A stretch of 64,000 nt of DNA from Pseudarthrobacter sp. NamB4 (GCF_005796185.1 NZ_VAHM01000012.1:62001-126000); one strand, 5' to 3'; numbered from the stretch's first letter, positions 26,770-38,200 are shown. Numbers and translations: made by a program. Notes: generated from the letters alone by a model not told the origin.

Positions 26770-27414
26770 CTACAGCCCTACTTCGGCGGACTGGAGAAGC
26801 GCGACGGCGTCGGGCTGGCCTTCGAAGGTCACCAGCGCGTGCCGGGTCCGGCCGTGGCCGTGCATCAGCAGCTCGCCCGGCTCGCCCACGATCGCCACCG
26901 AAACGGGAGCGCGCTTGGCGACATGCCGGGGCCCGGACGGGCGCACCAGGACAATGCCCAGGTCGACGCCGCGGTAAAGGATGGCGGCGCGCTTGACGAG
27001 TTCATCCCACAGCGCTTCCGAGTAGGCCTCGTCCAGTGCACGGGGAGCCCAGCGGTCCACTGCCCGGCGCACATCCTCCGTGTGCACGAAGTACTCGATG
27101 AGGTTGGAGCTCTCGTCCAGGGCCTTGATGTTCATCGGCGACAATGCCGGTGGCCCCGCCCGGAAGGTGTTGACGAGCTTTGCGTATTCCTCTGGAGTGG
27201 TCAGCTTCGCCGCCAGCCTGGCGGTGGCCTGGTCGGAGGCCTTGGCCAGCCGCTTGATGAGCAGGCCCAGCCCCACGGCTGCTTTCCGTTCGCGCAGGTA
27301 AAGGTGTGCCGCAAGGTCCCTGGTACGCCAGCCCTTGCACAGCGTGGGCGCATCAGGACCGGCCGCAAGCAGGGTCTCGGCCAGGACTTCTCGGGACGGT
27401 TCGACGAAATGCAT
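26770..27414 (-). CDS. TIGR03085 family metal-binding protein
   Basis: A 214-residue protein of the DinB/mycothiol-maleylpyruvate-isomerase fold, recognised as TIGR03085 from CKGWRTRDLAAHLYLRERK and the HTEDVRRA motif. The conserved His residues (AAHL and YFVHTEDV) fit the metal site of that fold. Members are often thiol-dependent, using mycothiol in actinobacteria. I start at ATG 27414; the frame continues upstream without family similarity. It interrupts the his genes on the opposite strand. Substrate unknown. Confidence 0.85.
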   Translation of the reverse strand: MHFVEPSREVLAETLLAAGPDAPTLCKGWRTRDLAAHLYLRERKAAVGLGLLIKRLAKASDQATARLAAKLTTPEEYAKLVNTFRAGPPALSPMNIKALDESSNLIEYFVHTEDVRRAVDRWAPRALDEAYSEALWDELVKRAAILYRGVDLGIVLVRPSGPRHVAKRAPVSVAIVGEPGELLMHGHGRTRHALVTFEGQPDAVALLQSAEVGL

Positions 27415-27525
27415 CACTTGTGAAACTAGCACGACACGCGCAGAGTTGGGCAGCACGCCCGCCACCGCTGGCGTGCCGTCGTTCACACATGATCCGGGCG
27501 TGCAGCAGGCACTAGACTTGACCTG

Positions 27526-27966
27526 ATGTCTGAGCAGCCTGCCCCCGTCCAAAACCCGGGTTCAACCGCGCCTGTGGCGCCTTCGCCCGGTCCTGCCGCC
27601 TCCGCTCCGGGTCCCCTTCCCGCCGAAGTGGCAGCCGCCTTGAAGCGCGACCCCGCTGGCCTGGTGGCCGCCGTCGTGCAGCAGTACGACACCAACGAGG
27701 TGCTCATGCTTGGCTGGATGGATGACGAGGCGCTGCACCGGACCATGACCACCGGCAGGGTTACCTTCTACTCGCGTTCCCGCCAGGAGTACTGGCGCAA
27801 GGGCGACACCTCCGGCCACGTCCAGTGGGTTAAGTCAGTGGCACTGGACTGCGACGGCGATGCTCTGCTGGTGAGGGTTGACCAGGTGGGCGCCGCATGC
27901 CACACGGGCACCCGCACCTGCTTCGACGGCAGGGAACTGGACATCAGCACGGTCCAGGCGGGCTGA
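27526..27966 (+). CDS. hisI: Phosphoribosyl-AMP cyclohydrolase
   Basis: Third step of histidine synthesis. The 146-residue protein has a Pro/Ala-rich N-terminal extension of about 30 residues, then [37 protein letters not shown] and zinc ligands in LDCDGDALL and [10 protein letters not shown]. It contains no HisE domain, consistent with separate hisE at 24.7 kb. The gene precedes trpE by about 135 bases on the same strand. Confidence 0.95.
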   Translation: MSEQPAPVQNPGSTAPVAPSPGPAASAPGPLPAEVAAALKRDPAGLVAAVVQQYDTNEVLMLGWMDDEALHRTMTTGRVTFYSRSRQEYWRKGDTSGHVQWVKSVALDCDGDALLVRVDQVGAACHTGTRTCFDGRELDISTVQAG

Positions 27967-28101
27967 GTCCCGCCGGACGCAGGTACGGGGCGGTTGTTCC
28001 CCTGCAGTCCGGAAAGCCAGTAAGGCCCACTCAAGTTTTCACGCACACCCAAGGCGTCCGGCATGGCCGGCCCTCATCAGAACAGGCGGAAAAGCATAGC
28101 C

Positions 28102-29664
28102 ATGCAGGACCTTGGAACCATTACCCCGGGCCTCGAGGAATTCCGGGAGCTCGCCCGGCACAGCCGCGTCATTCCGGTCCGGCTCAAGGTGCTTGCGGAT
28201 GCCGAGACCCCCATCGGCCTCTACCGCAAGCTGGCCCAGGGCCAGCCCGGCACCTTCCTGATGGAGTCTGCGGCCGTGGGCGGAGCCTGGTCCCGCTACT
28301 CCTTCATCGGCGCCAAATCCCGGGCAACGCTGACCACCAAGGACGGGAACGCCCACTGGCTGGGGGAGCCGCCGGTTGGGGTCCCGGTGGGGGGCAGCCC
28401 GGTGGACGCCATCCGCGACACGATCGACGCCCTGCGGACCGACAGGTTCGAGGGCCTGCCCCCCTTCACCTCCGGCCTGGTAGGTTTCCTGGGCTGGGAA
28501 ACGGTGAGGCACTGGGAACGCCTGGTCAGCCCGCCGGAGGACGACCTGCAGCTGCCGGAAATGGCCCTGAACCTGGTGACGGACATGGCCGTCCACGACA
28601 ATGTGGACGGCACGGTGCTGCTGATTGCCAACGCCATCAATTTTGACGACAGTTCCGAGCGGGTGGACGAGGCATGGCACGACGCTGTTGCCAGGGTCAA
28701 AGCACTCCTTGCCAAGGTCAGCGCTCCCATCGCGCAGCCGGTCTCGGTGCTGGCGCCGGCCGCCCTGGACTTCGCCTCCAGTGTCCAGGAGCGCTGGGAC
28801 GAGGCCGACTACCTGGCTGCCCTGGACCGCGGCAAGGAAGCCATCGTGGACGGCGAAGTGTTCCAGGTGGTCATCTCGCGCCGCTTCGAGATGGAGTGCA
28901 AGGCTTCAGCGCTGGATGTCTACCGGGTCCTGCGGAACACCAACCCCAGCCCGTACATGTACATCTTCAGCCTCGAGGATGCCGAGGGCCGGGAATACTC
29001 CATTGTCGGGTCCTCACCGGAGGCCCTGGTCACGGTGACCGGCGAAGAAGTCATCACCCACCCGATCGCCGGGTCGCGTCCGCGCGGCAAAACGGTGGAG
29101 GCGGACAAGGCCCTGGCCGAGGAGCTCCTGGCGGACCAGAAGGAACGCGCCGAGCACCTCATGCTGGTCGATCTCAGCCGCAATGACCTGTCCAAGGTGT
29201 GCGTGGCGGGAACAGTGGACGTCACCCAGTTCATGGAGGTGGAGCGTTTCAGCCACATCATGCACCTCGTATCCACAGTGGTGGGCCGGCTCTCGCCGCA
29301 CGCCAAGGCGTATGACGTCCTGAAGGCGACCTTTCCGGCCGGCACCCTCTCCGGTGCCCCGAAGCCGCGGGCGCTGCGCCTCCTCGACGAACTGGAACCG
29401 CACCGCCGCGGCATCTACGGCGGCGTGGTGGGCTACCTCGATTTCGCCGGCGACATGGACATGGCCATCGCCATCCGTTCCGCGCTGCTCAGGGACGGCC
29501 GGGCCTACGTCCAGGCCGGCGGCGGCATTGTGGCTGACTCGGTTAACCCGACCGAAGCACTCGAAACCGTCAACAAGGCCGCTGCTCCGCTCCGTGCCGT
29601 GCACACCGCCGGTTCTCTGCAGAATATCTCCGCGGACTCGCTGCCCGGCGGGACGGGCTCCTGA
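28102..29664 (+). CDS. trpE: Anthranilate synthase component I
   Basis: Forms anthranilate from chorismate with ammonia supplied by TrpG, not seen in this window. The 520 residues include the tryptophan feedback region (TFLMESAAVGGAWSRYSFIG), HPIAGSRPRGKT, DLSRNDLSKVC, FPAGTLSGAPKPRAL and YVQAGGGIVADSVN. The start is ATG 28102. The 135-base leader after hisI has no run of Trp codons, so a classic attenuator peptide is not evident. The stop overlaps the next ATG (TGATG). Confidence 0.95.
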   Translation: MQDLGTITPGLEEFRELARHSRVIPVRLKVLADAETPIGLYRKLAQGQPGTFLMESAAVGGAWSRYSFIGAKSRATLTTKDGNAHWLGEPPVGVPVGGSPVDAIRDTIDALRTDRFEGLPPFTSGLVGFLGWETVRHWERLVSPPEDDLQLPEMALNLVTDMAVHDNVDGTVLLIANAINFDDSSERVDEAWHDAVARVKALLAKVSAPIAQPVSVLAPAALDFASSVQERWDEADYLAALDRGKEAIVDGEVFQVVISRRFEMECKASALDVYRVLRNTNPSPYMYIFSLEDAEGREYSIVGSSPEALVTVTGEEVITHPIAGSRPRGKTVEADKALAEELLADQKERAEHLMLVDLSRNDLSKVCVAGTVDVTQFMEVERFSHIMHLVSTVVGRLSPHAKAYDVLKATFPAGTLSGAPKPRALRLLDELEPHRRGIYGGVVGYLDFAGDMDMAIAIRSALLRDGRAYVQAGGGIVADSVNPTEALETVNKAAAPLRAVHTAGSLQNISADSLPGGTGS

Positions 29665-30299
29665 TGCCGGGACCGGCAGCCGGGCAGGCGGGAGCAGTGA
29701 AGAAGCCGGGTACACCGGCCTGGGCCCGCAAGTCCACCCTGGTACTGCTCATTGCCGTTTTGGCGCTGGCGGTCTTCGGCACCACCACCCAGACGTGGTT
29801 GACCGTCACTCTTGATCCCAGCCAGGCGGGCCAGGTGGGCGCCGGGCCGGAGGCGCTTCAGGTACAGGGCAGCAAAGCGGCCACCACCGTCACTGCCCTT
29901 GCGCTGGTGGCCCTCGCCGGCGGGCTGGCGGCAGCGATCGCAGGCAGGATCGCCCGGTGGGTCGTCACGGCCATCATCGTCCTCGCCTCGGCAGGGATCG
30001 TTGTCGCGGCTGCAACGGTACTGGCCAACCCGCTGGCTGCCGCCCAGGGGTCCATCGCTGAAGCCACCGGCATCTCCGGCAGCCAGGCGCAGGTTGCCGT
30101 CACCGCTTTCCCGCTACTCGCCGTCGCCGCCGGGTGCCTGTTGGCCCTGGCCGCCCTGGCCATCCCCCTTGCCGGCCGGCACTGGAAAGCCCGCACGAAA
30201 TATGACGCGCCCGGAGCGGCCGGCAGGGCTGCGGCCGCGGGTCCCGTTGATGAGATCGACAGCTGGGACCGGCTGTCCCGGGGTGACGACCCCACCTGA
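29664..30299 (+). CDS. Trp biosynthesis-associated membrane protein (TIGR02234)
   Basis: A 211-residue protein with four predicted helices (about 24-44, 71-90, 98-118 and 140-163) and a charged cytoplasmic tail ending IDSWDRLSRGDDPT. It matches the actinobacterial TIGR02234 family, found between trpE and trpC. Function is unknown; location suggests transport or membrane placement of the pathway. The ATG overlaps the trpE stop (TGATG). Confidence 0.88.
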   Translation: MPGPAAGQAGAVKKPGTPAWARKSTLVLLIAVLALAVFGTTTQTWLTVTLDPSQAGQVGAGPEALQVQGSKAATTVTALALVALAGGLAAAIAGRIARWVVTAIIVLASAGIVVAAATVLANPLAAAQGSIAEATGISGSQAQVAVTAFPLLAVAAGCLLALAALAIPLAGRHWKARTKYDAPGAAGRAAAAGPVDEIDSWDRLSRGDDPT

Positions 30300-30405
30300 A
30301 CCGGCCAGGGCTCGGGCGCGGGCCCGGCGGCGGGTCCCCGGATAACGGGTCGACCGCCAAAAAATGGCAGAATGTAAACCAGAATCCATCCTGAGGAGAT
30401 TTTCC

Positions 30406-30693
30406 ATGAGCAAAGCACCTGCGTCCGTTTCCAAGTCCGGCACCCGCCAGGTAGCCCCCGGCGCCATCGACCACAGCCAGGAACTCGGCCACGGCAACAG
30501 CCCCGCAGCCTGGACCTGCGTCATCGTCATGCTGGTGGGTGCGCTCATCGCGTCGATCGCCTTCGTCATCGCCAGCACCCCGATCTTCATCGCCGGTGCC
30601 GGCGTGATGGTGCTCGGCCTGATCCTCGGCTACATCATGCGCAAGGCCGGCTACGGTGTTGACGGCAGCAAGCTGAAGAACTCCGGCCACTGA
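30406..30693 (+). CDS. HGxxPAAW family small membrane protein
   Basis: 95 residues with the naming motif HGNSPAAW at about 29-36 followed by two hydrophobic helices (TCVIVMLVGALIASIAFVIA and IFIAGAGVMVLGLILGYIM). The family is actinobacterial and usually sits in the trp cluster between TIGR02234 and trpC, as here. GAGGAG lies upstream of ATG 30406. The stop overlaps the trpC ATG (TGATG). Function unknown. Confidence 0.88.
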   Translation: MSKAPASVSKSGTRQVAPGAIDHSQELGHGNSPAAWTCVIVMLVGALIASIAFVIASTPIFIAGAGVMVLGLILGYIMRKAGYGVDGSKLKNSGH

Positions 30694-31514
30694 TGTCCAC
30701 TGTTCTCGATGACATCAATGCCGGTGTCAGGGAGGATATGGAGGCCAGGAAGCGGCTCGTTTCGCTGGCGGAACTGCAGGACCTGGCCCAGGCAGCGGCC
30801 CCTGCCCGTGACGCCTGGGCAGCACTCGGCGGCCTCTCGGCAACACGTGATGAACTGAAAGTCATCGCGGAGATCAAGCGGCGCAGCCCTTCCAAGGGTG
30901 ACCTCGCCGCCATCGGCGATCCTGCGTCCCTCGCCAGGCAGTATGCCGACGGCGGTGCCTCCGTGATCAGCGTCCTAACGGAGCAGCGCCGCTTCAACGG
31001 GTCCCTGGCGGACCTTGACGCGGTGCGCGCCGCCGTCGACGTTCCGCTCCTGCGGAAAGACTTCACGCTGGACGAGTACCAGATCTGGGAGGCCCGCGCC
31101 CATGGGGCGGACCTGATCCTGCTCATCGTCGCGGCGCTCTCCGACGCCCAGCTCTCGGACTTCAGCGCACTCAGCCACGAACTTGGCATGAACGTGCTCG
31201 TGGAGACGCACACGGAAGAGGAAATCGAACGCGCGGCAGCGGCAGAGGCGCGCATCATCGGCGTCAACGTCCGGAACCTGAAAACGCTCGACGTCGACCG
31301 TTCAGTGTTTGCGTCCCTGGCCGGACGGATTCCGGCGGGGGCACTGGTGGTCGCCGAATCCGGCGTCCGGGACGCCGACGACGTCACGCACTATGCCGCC
31401 AGCGGCGCCCACGCGGTGCTCGTGGGGGAAGCGCTGGTCAGCCACTCGACTCCCCGGGAGCGGATCACGGAATTCAAGGCCGCAGGCGCGGCCGCCATCG
31501 CTGCACAGCGCTGA
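30693..31514 (+). CDS. trpC: Indole-3-glycerol phosphate synthase
   Basis: Fourth enzyme of the tryptophan pathway, a 273-residue TIM barrel. Visible motifs are [15 protein letters not shown] (substrate Lys), [52 protein letters not shown] and VVAESGV. It has the usual monofunctional length with no TrpF domain. It starts inside the stop of the preceding membrane-protein gene. Confidence 0.95.
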   Translation: MSTVLDDINAGVREDMEARKRLVSLAELQDLAQAAAPARDAWAALGGLSATRDELKVIAEIKRRSPSKGDLAAIGDPASLARQYADGGASVISVLTEQRRFNGSLADLDAVRAAVDVPLLRKDFTLDEYQIWEARAHGADLILLIVAALSDAQLSDFSALSHELGMNVLVETHTEEEIERAAAAEARIIGVNVRNLKTLDVDRSVFASLAGRIPAGALVVAESGVRDADDVTHYAASGAHAVLVGEALVSHSTPRERITEFKAAGAAAIAAQR

Positions 31515-31545
31515 TGCGGCCCGCCCGTCCGGCAGGATTGGCTGT

Positions 31546-31601
31546 CCTGCAGGGCCGGCTGTCGGACCGGCTTGGCGGCAGGGCTGCTGCCCCCTGCAGG
31601 G
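31546..31601. repeat. GC-rich inverted repeats between trpC and trpB
   Basis: CCTGCAGGG occurs at 31546-31554 and 31593-31601, with smaller complementary pairs such as GCCGG/CCGGC and GGCAG/CTGCC between. The 152-base trpC-trpB gap could therefore fold strongly. An ATG overlapping the trpC stop is in frame with trpB but adds 51 residues of no family likeness, so I treat this as untranslated spacer. Confidence 0.4.
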
Positions 31602-31666
31602 CAGGCCCGGCACCTGCCGGACCACCACACTCTTTTGAAACGACCAACTGGAACAGGACGGGACTG

Positions 31667-32986
31667 ATGGCTGAAGCACCCTCAGGAAACGCTGACAACT
31701 ACGCCGCGGAAGCATTCCTGCAGGGCGGCTCCCTGAAGCATGCCCCGGGGCCGTACTTCGGCAGCTACGGCGGACGCTGGATGCCCGAATCCCTGATCGC
31801 CGCCCTGGACGAGCTCGAGGAAACGTTCAACAAGGCCAAGGACGACCCCGAATTCCGGGCCCAGATCGCTGACCTGAACAAAAACTACTCCGGCCGGCCC
31901 TCACTGCTGACCGAAGCGAAGCGTTTCTCGCAGCATGCCGGGGGAGTGCGCGTCTTCCTGAAGCGCGAGGACCTCAACCACACCGGTTCACACAAGATCA
32001 ACAACGTGCTGGGCCAGGCGCTGCTTGCCAAGCGCATGGGCAAGACGCGTGTCATTGCCGAAACCGGCGCCGGACAGCACGGCGTGGCCAGCGCCACCGC
32101 CGCAGCCCTGATGGGCCTCGAGTGCGTGGTGTACATGGGTGCGGAAGACTGCCGCCGCCAGGCGCTGAACGTCGCCCGGATGGAACTGCTGGGCGCCACC
32201 GTTATCCCGGTGACCAGCGGCTCGCAGACCCTCAAGGACGCCATCAATGACGCCCTGCGCGACTGGGTTGCCAACGTTGACAACACCCACTACCTGCTGG
32301 GCACGGCGGCCGGCGCCCACCCCTTCCCGGCCATGGTGCGCTATTTCCACGAGGTCATCGGGGAGGAAGCCCGCGCCCAGATCCTGGAGCAGGAAGGCCG
32401 CCTGCCGGACGCAGTCTGCGCCTGCATCGGCGGCGGCTCCAACGCCATCGGCATCTTCCACGGCTTCCTGGATGACCCGTCGGTGAAGATCTATGGCTTC
32501 GAAGCCGGCGGCGACGGCGTGGAGACGGGACGCCATGCCGCCACCATCACCCTGGGCAAGCCGGGTGTCCTCCACGGGGCGCGCTCGTACCTCATGCAGG
32601 ATGATGACGGCCAGACCATCGAATCGCACTCGATCTCGGCCGGCCTCGACTACCCCGGCGTCGGTCCTGAGCACTCCTACCTGGCGGACATCGGCCGCGT
32701 CAGCTACGAGCCCATCACCGACAGCGAGGCGATGGAGGCATTCCGGCTGCTGTGCCGCACCGAGGGCATTATTCCCGCCATCGAGTCTTCGCACGCCCTG
32801 GCCGGCGCGGTCAAGGTGGGCCAGCGGCTCGCGGCTGAAGACGCCGGGGCTGTCAGGGACAAAATCGTGATCGTCAACCTCTCCGGCCGCGGCGACAAGG
32901 ACGTAGCCACGGCAGCGGAATGGTTCGATCTGTTGGACAAGGGCTCAGCAGAGTCGGAAATCGGCAAAGAGGGGGAGCAGCTGTGA
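31667..32986 (+). CDS. trpB: Tryptophan synthase, beta subunit
   Basis: PLP enzyme condensing indole with serine. The Schiff-base Lys is in [21 protein letters not shown] is the activation motif, [10 protein letters not shown] binds the cofactor phosphate, and [13 protein letters not shown] and GRGDKD follow. At 439 residues it is of TrpB1 type, the form that pairs with TrpA. I start at ATG 31667 with CAGGACGGGA upstream. The stop overlaps the trpA GTG. Confidence 0.96.
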   Translation: MAEAPSGNADNYAAEAFLQGGSLKHAPGPYFGSYGGRWMPESLIAALDELEETFNKAKDDPEFRAQIADLNKNYSGRPSLLTEAKRFSQHAGGVRVFLKREDLNHTGSHKINNVLGQALLAKRMGKTRVIAETGAGQHGVASATAAALMGLECVVYMGAEDCRRQALNVARMELLGATVIPVTSGSQTLKDAINDALRDWVANVDNTHYLLGTAAGAHPFPAMVRYFHEVIGEEARAQILEQEGRLPDAVCACIGGGSNAIGIFHGFLDDPSVKIYGFEAGGDGVETGRHAATITLGKPGVLHGARSYLMQDDDGQTIESHSISAGLDYPGVGPEHSYLADIGRVSYEPITDSEAMEAFRLLCRTEGIIPAIESSHALAGAVKVGQRLAAEDAGAVRDKIVIVNLSGRGDKDVATAAEWFDLLDKGSAESEIGKEGEQL

Positions 32987-33792
32987 GCACTGCACAGACC
33001 ATCAGCAAGTCAGCGGCAGCCATCGACAAGGCCCGCGCTGAAGGCCGCGCCGCCCTCATCGCGTACCTGCCGGCCGGATACCCCAGCGTTGAAGACTCCA
33101 TTGCCGCCGGCATCGCAGCGGCCCGCAACGGTGCCGACCTGATTGAGATCGGAATCCCGTACTCCGATCCGGTCATGGACGGCCAGGTCATCCAGGCTGC
33201 CACCACGGAGGCACTGGCCAAGGGCTTCTCTGTCAGCCAGGTGTTCGACGTGGTGCGCGGCATCACCAGCCAGACCGATGCCGCAGTCCTGGTCATGACC
33301 TACTGGAACCCTGTGGTCCGGATGGGCGTGGATGAGTTCTCGCGCCGGTTGTCCGAAGCCGGGGGAGCAGGGCTCATCACCCCGGACCTCATTCCGGACG
33401 AGGCGGCCGAGTGGATGGAAGCATCCGACAAATACGGCCTGGACCGCGTGTTCCTGGTAGCTCCCTCCTCCACTGCCGAGCGGATGCAGCGGACGGTGGA
33501 CGCCAGCCGCGGCTTCGTCTACGCCGTGTCGATCATGGGCGTCACGGGTGCCCGGAGCTCCGTCAGCACAGCCGCCAAGGACGTCGTGGCAGCCGCCCAC
33601 AATGCCGGCGCCGAGCGCGTCTGCGTCGGGCTGGGCGTCTCCAATGCCGGCCAGGTCCGCGAAATCGCTGCCTACGCCGAAGGCGTCATCGTGGGCACCG
33701 CACTGGTGAAAACCCTTGGTGAGGGCGGTGTGGACGCTGTCGCAGCCCTCACCAAGGACCTGAGCACCGGACTCTCCCGGGAAGAGGCCTAA
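32983..33792 (+). CDS. trpA: Tryptophan synthase, alpha subunit
   Basis: Cleaves indole-3-glycerol phosphate to indole, which is channelled to TrpB. The 269 residues show [30 protein letters not shown] (catalytic Glu and Asp), [25 protein letters not shown] and VGLGVSNA. The start is GTG 32983 within the trpB stop (GTGA), with GGGGGAG just before it. The lgt gene begins 4 bases after its stop. Confidence 0.96.
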   Translation: MSTAQTISKSAAAIDKARAEGRAALIAYLPAGYPSVEDSIAAGIAAARNGADLIEIGIPYSDPVMDGQVIQAATTEALAKGFSVSQVFDVVRGITSQTDAAVLVMTYWNPVVRMGVDEFSRRLSEAGGAGLITPDLIPDEAAEWMEASDKYGLDRVFLVAPSSTAERMQRTVDASRGFVYAVSIMGVTGARSSVSTAAKDVVAAAHNAGAERVCVGLGVSNAGQVREIAAYAEGVIVGTALVKTLGEGGVDAVAALTKDLSTGLSREEA

Positions 33793-33796
33793 TCCG

Positions 33797-34963
33797 ATGC
33801 AGACACTCCTTCAGGCAGCCACGCTGGTTCCTGCCTTGGTGCCCGCCAGCATCCCGAGCCCGGACTGGTCCGGTTTCGACATTCCACTGCCCTGGGGAAC
33901 GCTGCGCATCCACGCCTATGCCCTGTGCATCCTGGCAGGCATTGTGGTTGGCCTGTGGCTGACGTCGGTCCGCTGGGCAAAGCGCGGAGCGCCTGAAGGC
34001 AGTGTCTGGGACATCGTCGTCTGGGCGATTCCGTTCGGAATCATCGGCGGCCGGCTCTACCACGTGGTCTCTTCGCCGGACGCCTACTTCGGCCCCGGTT
34101 TCGACGGCACCGGGGACCTGTCCCTGATTCCGCAAATCCAGCGCGGCGGCCTGGGTATCTGGGGTGCCGTGGTTCTGGGAGCCTTGGGCGCCTGGATCGG
34201 CTGCCGCCGCAGCGGAGTCAAGCTCAGCGCCTTCGTGGACGCTGCGGCACCGGGGCTCCTGCTGGCCCAGGCGGTTGGCCGCTGGGGCAACTGGTTCAAC
34301 CAGGAACTCTTCGGCGGCCCCACCGATCTGCCGTGGGGACTGCAAATCGACGCGGACAATCCCAACTTCCCGGCCGGTACGCCGGCCGGCACCCTGTTCC
34401 ACCCGACGTTCCTGTACGAATCGCTGTGGAACCTGGCCGGCGTCGTCATCCTGCTGGCCCTGGACCGGAGGTTCAACTTCCGCCGCGGCAGGTTGTTCTG
34501 GCTTTACGCCATGTATTACACGCTGGGCAGGGTCTGGATCGAGGCAATGCGGATCGACGACGCGGAGCAGATCGCACTGTTCGGCATCACTACCCGCCTG
34601 AACGTCTGGACCAGCATCTTCGTGTTCCTCGCAGCGCTTGCGGCGTTCATCCTGCTGGGACTGAAGAAGGGGAACGGCCAGGACAGCGTGTATCTTCCAG
34701 GCCGGGAACCGGCGAAGGAAGAAGGAACGAAGGCTATCGCCACGGAGACCGATGAGGTCCGTGATCCGGACCCCGCTGTCTCAGATAGTGAATCCCGTGA
34801 TAATCTCCCTGATAACCAAAGCGGTTCCCGGCGTGTTTCCGTCCCCACGGAAGACGCCTCGGCTGCGCCGGCGGGCCCCACGCCCGGACCGGACGCAACG
34901 GCTGCCGGAAAGTCCGGCAGCACAGCCACAGGAACCGCGCCGGAAGCCGGCACTACCAGGTAG
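33797..34963 (+). CDS. lgt: Prolipoprotein diacylglyceryl transferase
   Basis: Attaches diacylglycerol to the lipobox Cys of lipoproteins in the cytoplasmic membrane. Seven helices are plausible, with the catalytic region RIHAYALCILAGI, the signature GRWGNWFNQELFGGPTDLPW (essential Arg and Asn) and HPTFLYESLWNL. The last 95 or so residues are a hydrophilic Pro/Ala/Thr/Glu-rich tail after GLKKGNGQDS, an extension frequent in actinobacterial Lgt. The several lipobox proteins in the window would be its clients. Confidence 0.95.
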   Translation: MQTLLQAATLVPALVPASIPSPDWSGFDIPLPWGTLRIHAYALCILAGIVVGLWLTSVRWAKRGAPEGSVWDIVVWAIPFGIIGGRLYHVVSSPDAYFGPGFDGTGDLSLIPQIQRGGLGIWGAVVLGALGAWIGCRRSGVKLSAFVDAAAPGLLLAQAVGRWGNWFNQELFGGPTDLPWGLQIDADNPNFPAGTPAGTLFHPTFLYESLWNLAGVVILLALDRRFNFRRGRLFWLYAMYYTLGRVWIEAMRIDDAEQIALFGITTRLNVWTSIFVFLAALAAFILLGLKKGNGQDSVYLPGREPAKEEGTKAIATETDEVRDPDPAVSDSESRDNLPDNQSGSRRVSVPTEDASAAPAGPTPGPDATAAGKSGSTATGTAPEAGTTR

Positions 34964-35226
34964 CGCGCAGGCCAGGCAGGGCAGCAGAGCCACCGCTCGA
35001 TGCGCCCAATCACCACAGCGTCGTGGCATCGGGGCCGCCCTGGCCAGCTTAGAGCTGCTGGCCGGTGTTGTCCGGGGCAGGGGCCTGCGTAACTGTTAGT
35101 TCAGCAGGCCACGCTGACCTACAATTTCCTGTAAATAACACTTTGTTGTGCCCAGCAGTGCGGCGCTGACGAGTGGGGCCAACGGTGTCCCTTCCATACG
35201 CACGATCAGGAGGAAGGACGTCTCCC

Positions 35227-38200
35227 ATGACCCAAACTCTTCACACTCCCAGCTGGTCTGAACCGGATCAGCCTGGGGCTGCCATGTCGCCGTTCAAGCG
35301 CTTCGCAGCCCTGCCGGAGGCCGCCGGGCTCTACAACCCGGAGCAGGAGAAGGACGCCTGCGGTCTTGCGATTATCGCCACCCTCCGCGGTGAGCCAGGC
35401 TACGACATTGTCGACGCCGCCCTCACCGCCCTGCGCAACCTTGAGCACCGCGGTGCCGTGGGTGCGGACGAGGGCACCGGTGACGGCGCAGGCCTGCTCA
35501 TGCAGATCCCGGACGAGTTCTTCCGTGCCGTCACGGAGTTCGAACTGCCCGCGCCCGGCCAGTACGTTGCCGGCACCGCTTTCCTCCCCGCTGAACAGCG
35601 TGAGGCCGACGCCGCCAAGGCAGGTATTGAGGGCCTGGCAGCTGACGAGGGGCTGAAGGTCCTCGGCTGGCGTGAAGTGCCGGTGGTCGCCGACCTCGTC
35701 GGCGCCATGGCCCGCGCCTGCATGCCCTACTTCTCCCAGCCGTTCCTGGCCTCGGCCACGGGTGAGGAACTGTCCCGCAATGAGCTGGATTCCCGTGCCT
35801 GGCGGATCCGCAAGCGCGCCCAGAACAAGTTCGGCGTCTACTTCCCGTCGCTGTCCTCCCGGACCATCGTCTACAAGGGCATGCTCACCACTGCCCAGCT
35901 GGAGCCGTTCTACCCGGACCTTTCGGACAAGCGCTTCAAGACCAAGCTGGCGATCGTCCACTCGCGCTTCTCCACCAACACCTTCCCGTCCTGGCCGCTG
36001 GCCCAGCCGTTCCGCACCATCGCCCACAACGGTGAAATCAACACTGTCAAGGGCAACCGGAACTGGATGCGTGCCCGCCAGTCGCAGCTCGCCAACCCGC
36101 TGCTGGGCGACACCCCTGAAGAGCTGTACCCCATCTGCACCCCTGGTGCCTCGGACTCCGCCTCCTTCGACGAGGTGGCCGAGCTGCTGTGGCTCTCCGG
36201 GCGGCCCATCACGCACTCGATCATGATGATGATCCCGGAGGCCTGGGAAAACCACGCCACCATGGATCCGGCCCGCCGCGCGTTCTACGAGTACCACTCC
36301 CTCCTGATGGAGCCGTGGGACGGCCCCGCGGCTGTCTCCTTCACCGACGGCAACCTCGTGGGCGCCACTCTGGACCGCAACGGCCTGCGTCCAGGCCGTT
36401 TCTGGATCACCGAGGACGGCCTGGTCGTCTTCGCCTCCGAGGTGGGCGTCATCGACGTCGAACCCTCCAAGGTGGTCAAGAAGGGCCGCGTGTCTCCGGG
36501 CAAGATGTTCCTGGTGGACACCGAGGCCGGGCGCATCATCGACGATGAAGAGGTCAAGGCTGAGGTGGCCGCCGCCAACCCGTGGGCGGAGTGGGTCAAG
36601 GACAACCTGATCGACCTGAACGACCTCCCCGAGCGTGAGCACGTGGTCCACACTGCTGCGTCCGTGAACATCCGCCAGCGCACCTTCGGCTACACCACTG
36701 AAGAGCTGAAGATCCTGCTTGGGCCCATGGCCCGCACCGGTGCCGAGCCTCTTGGCGCCATGGGATCCGACACTCCGGTGGCTGTACTGTCCAAGCGCCC
36801 CCGCCTCCTCTTCGACTACTTTGTGCAGTCCTTCGCGCAGGTGACCAACCCGCCGCTGGACGCCATCCGCGAAGAACTGGTGACGTCGCTGACATGTGCC
36901 ATCGGGCCCAACGGCAATCTCCTGGACACCAAGCAGGTCCGCCAGCCGCAGGTCCAGCTGCCGTTCCCGGTGATTAACAACGACCAGCTCGCCAAGATCG
37001 CCAACATCGAGGACGCCGAGGGCAACCGCGTGGCCATGAAGGTCCGCGGCCTCTACCGCCCCGAGGGCGGCGAGAACGCGCTGCGCGCCCGGCTCACCGA
37101 AATCTGTGAGCAGGTCTCCGGCGCGATCAACCGTGGTGTGCAGTACATCGTGCTGTCCGACCGCGACTCCAACGCCCAGTGGGCACCCATTCCGTCGCTG
37201 CTGCTGGTCAGCGCCGTGCACCACCACCTCCTCCGCAGCGCCAACCGCACCAAGACGGCGCTGGTGGTCGAGGCCGGCGACGTCCGCGAGACGCACCATG
37301 TGGCAGTCCTGATCGGCTACGGCGCCTCCGCCGTCAACCCCTACCTGGCCATGGAGTCGGTGGAGCAGCTCATTGCTGCCGGCGACGTCACGGGGGTCAC
37401 CCCGCAGGACGGCGTGTACAACCTGATCAAGGGCCTGGGCAAGGGCGTCCTGAAGATCATGTCCAAGATGGGCATCTCCACTGTGGCCTCCTACACCGGC
37501 GCGCAGACCTTCGAGGCGCTGGGCCTGGGCCAGGACCTGGTAGACGAATTCTTCGCCGGCACCCATTCCCAGCTTGGCGGCGTGGGCCTGGACGTCATCG
37601 CGGCCGAGGTCTCGGCCCGGCACCAGATGGCGTACCCCGAGGGCGGCATCGAGCAGCCGCACCGCCCGCTGCTGGGCGGCGGCGAATACCAGTGGCGCCG
37701 CGACGGCGAGCCGCACCTGTTCAACCCGGAGACGGTCTTCCGGCTGCAGCACGCCACGCGTGAGCGCCGCTACGACATCTTCAAGGCCTACACCAAGGGC
37801 GTGGACGACCAGTCACAGAACCTGATGACCCTCCGCGGGCTGCTTAAGTTCAAGAATGAGCGTCCGCCGGTTCCGCTCGAGGAAGTGGAGCCCGTCTCCA
37901 GCATCGTCAAGCGGTTCTCCACGGGTGCCATGAGCTACGGTTCCATCTCCCAGGAGGCCCACGAGACGCTGGCCATCGCCATGAACCGGCTGGGCGGCAA
38001 GTCCAACACCGGTGAGGGCGGTGAGGACGTGGAGCGCCTGATGGATCCGGAGCGCCGCTCCGCAGTCAAGCAGATCGCCTCCGGCCGTTTCGGTGTGACC
38101 AGCCTGTACCTGACCAATGCCGACGACATCCAGATCAAGATGGCCCAGGGCGCCAAGCCAGGCGAGGGCGGCCAGCTGATGGCACAGAAGGTGTACCCGT

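Noticed and set aside
27967..28101. Classic trp attenuator in front of trpE
   Set aside because: No leader peptide with consecutive Trp codons and no terminator hairpin with a U run could be found in the 135-base leader.
35206..37752. An 848-codon open frame on the minus strand inside gltB
   Set aside because: It is antisense to well-defined GOGAT domains. High-GC genes commonly leave the opposite strand open, and it has no recognisable domain or initiation site.
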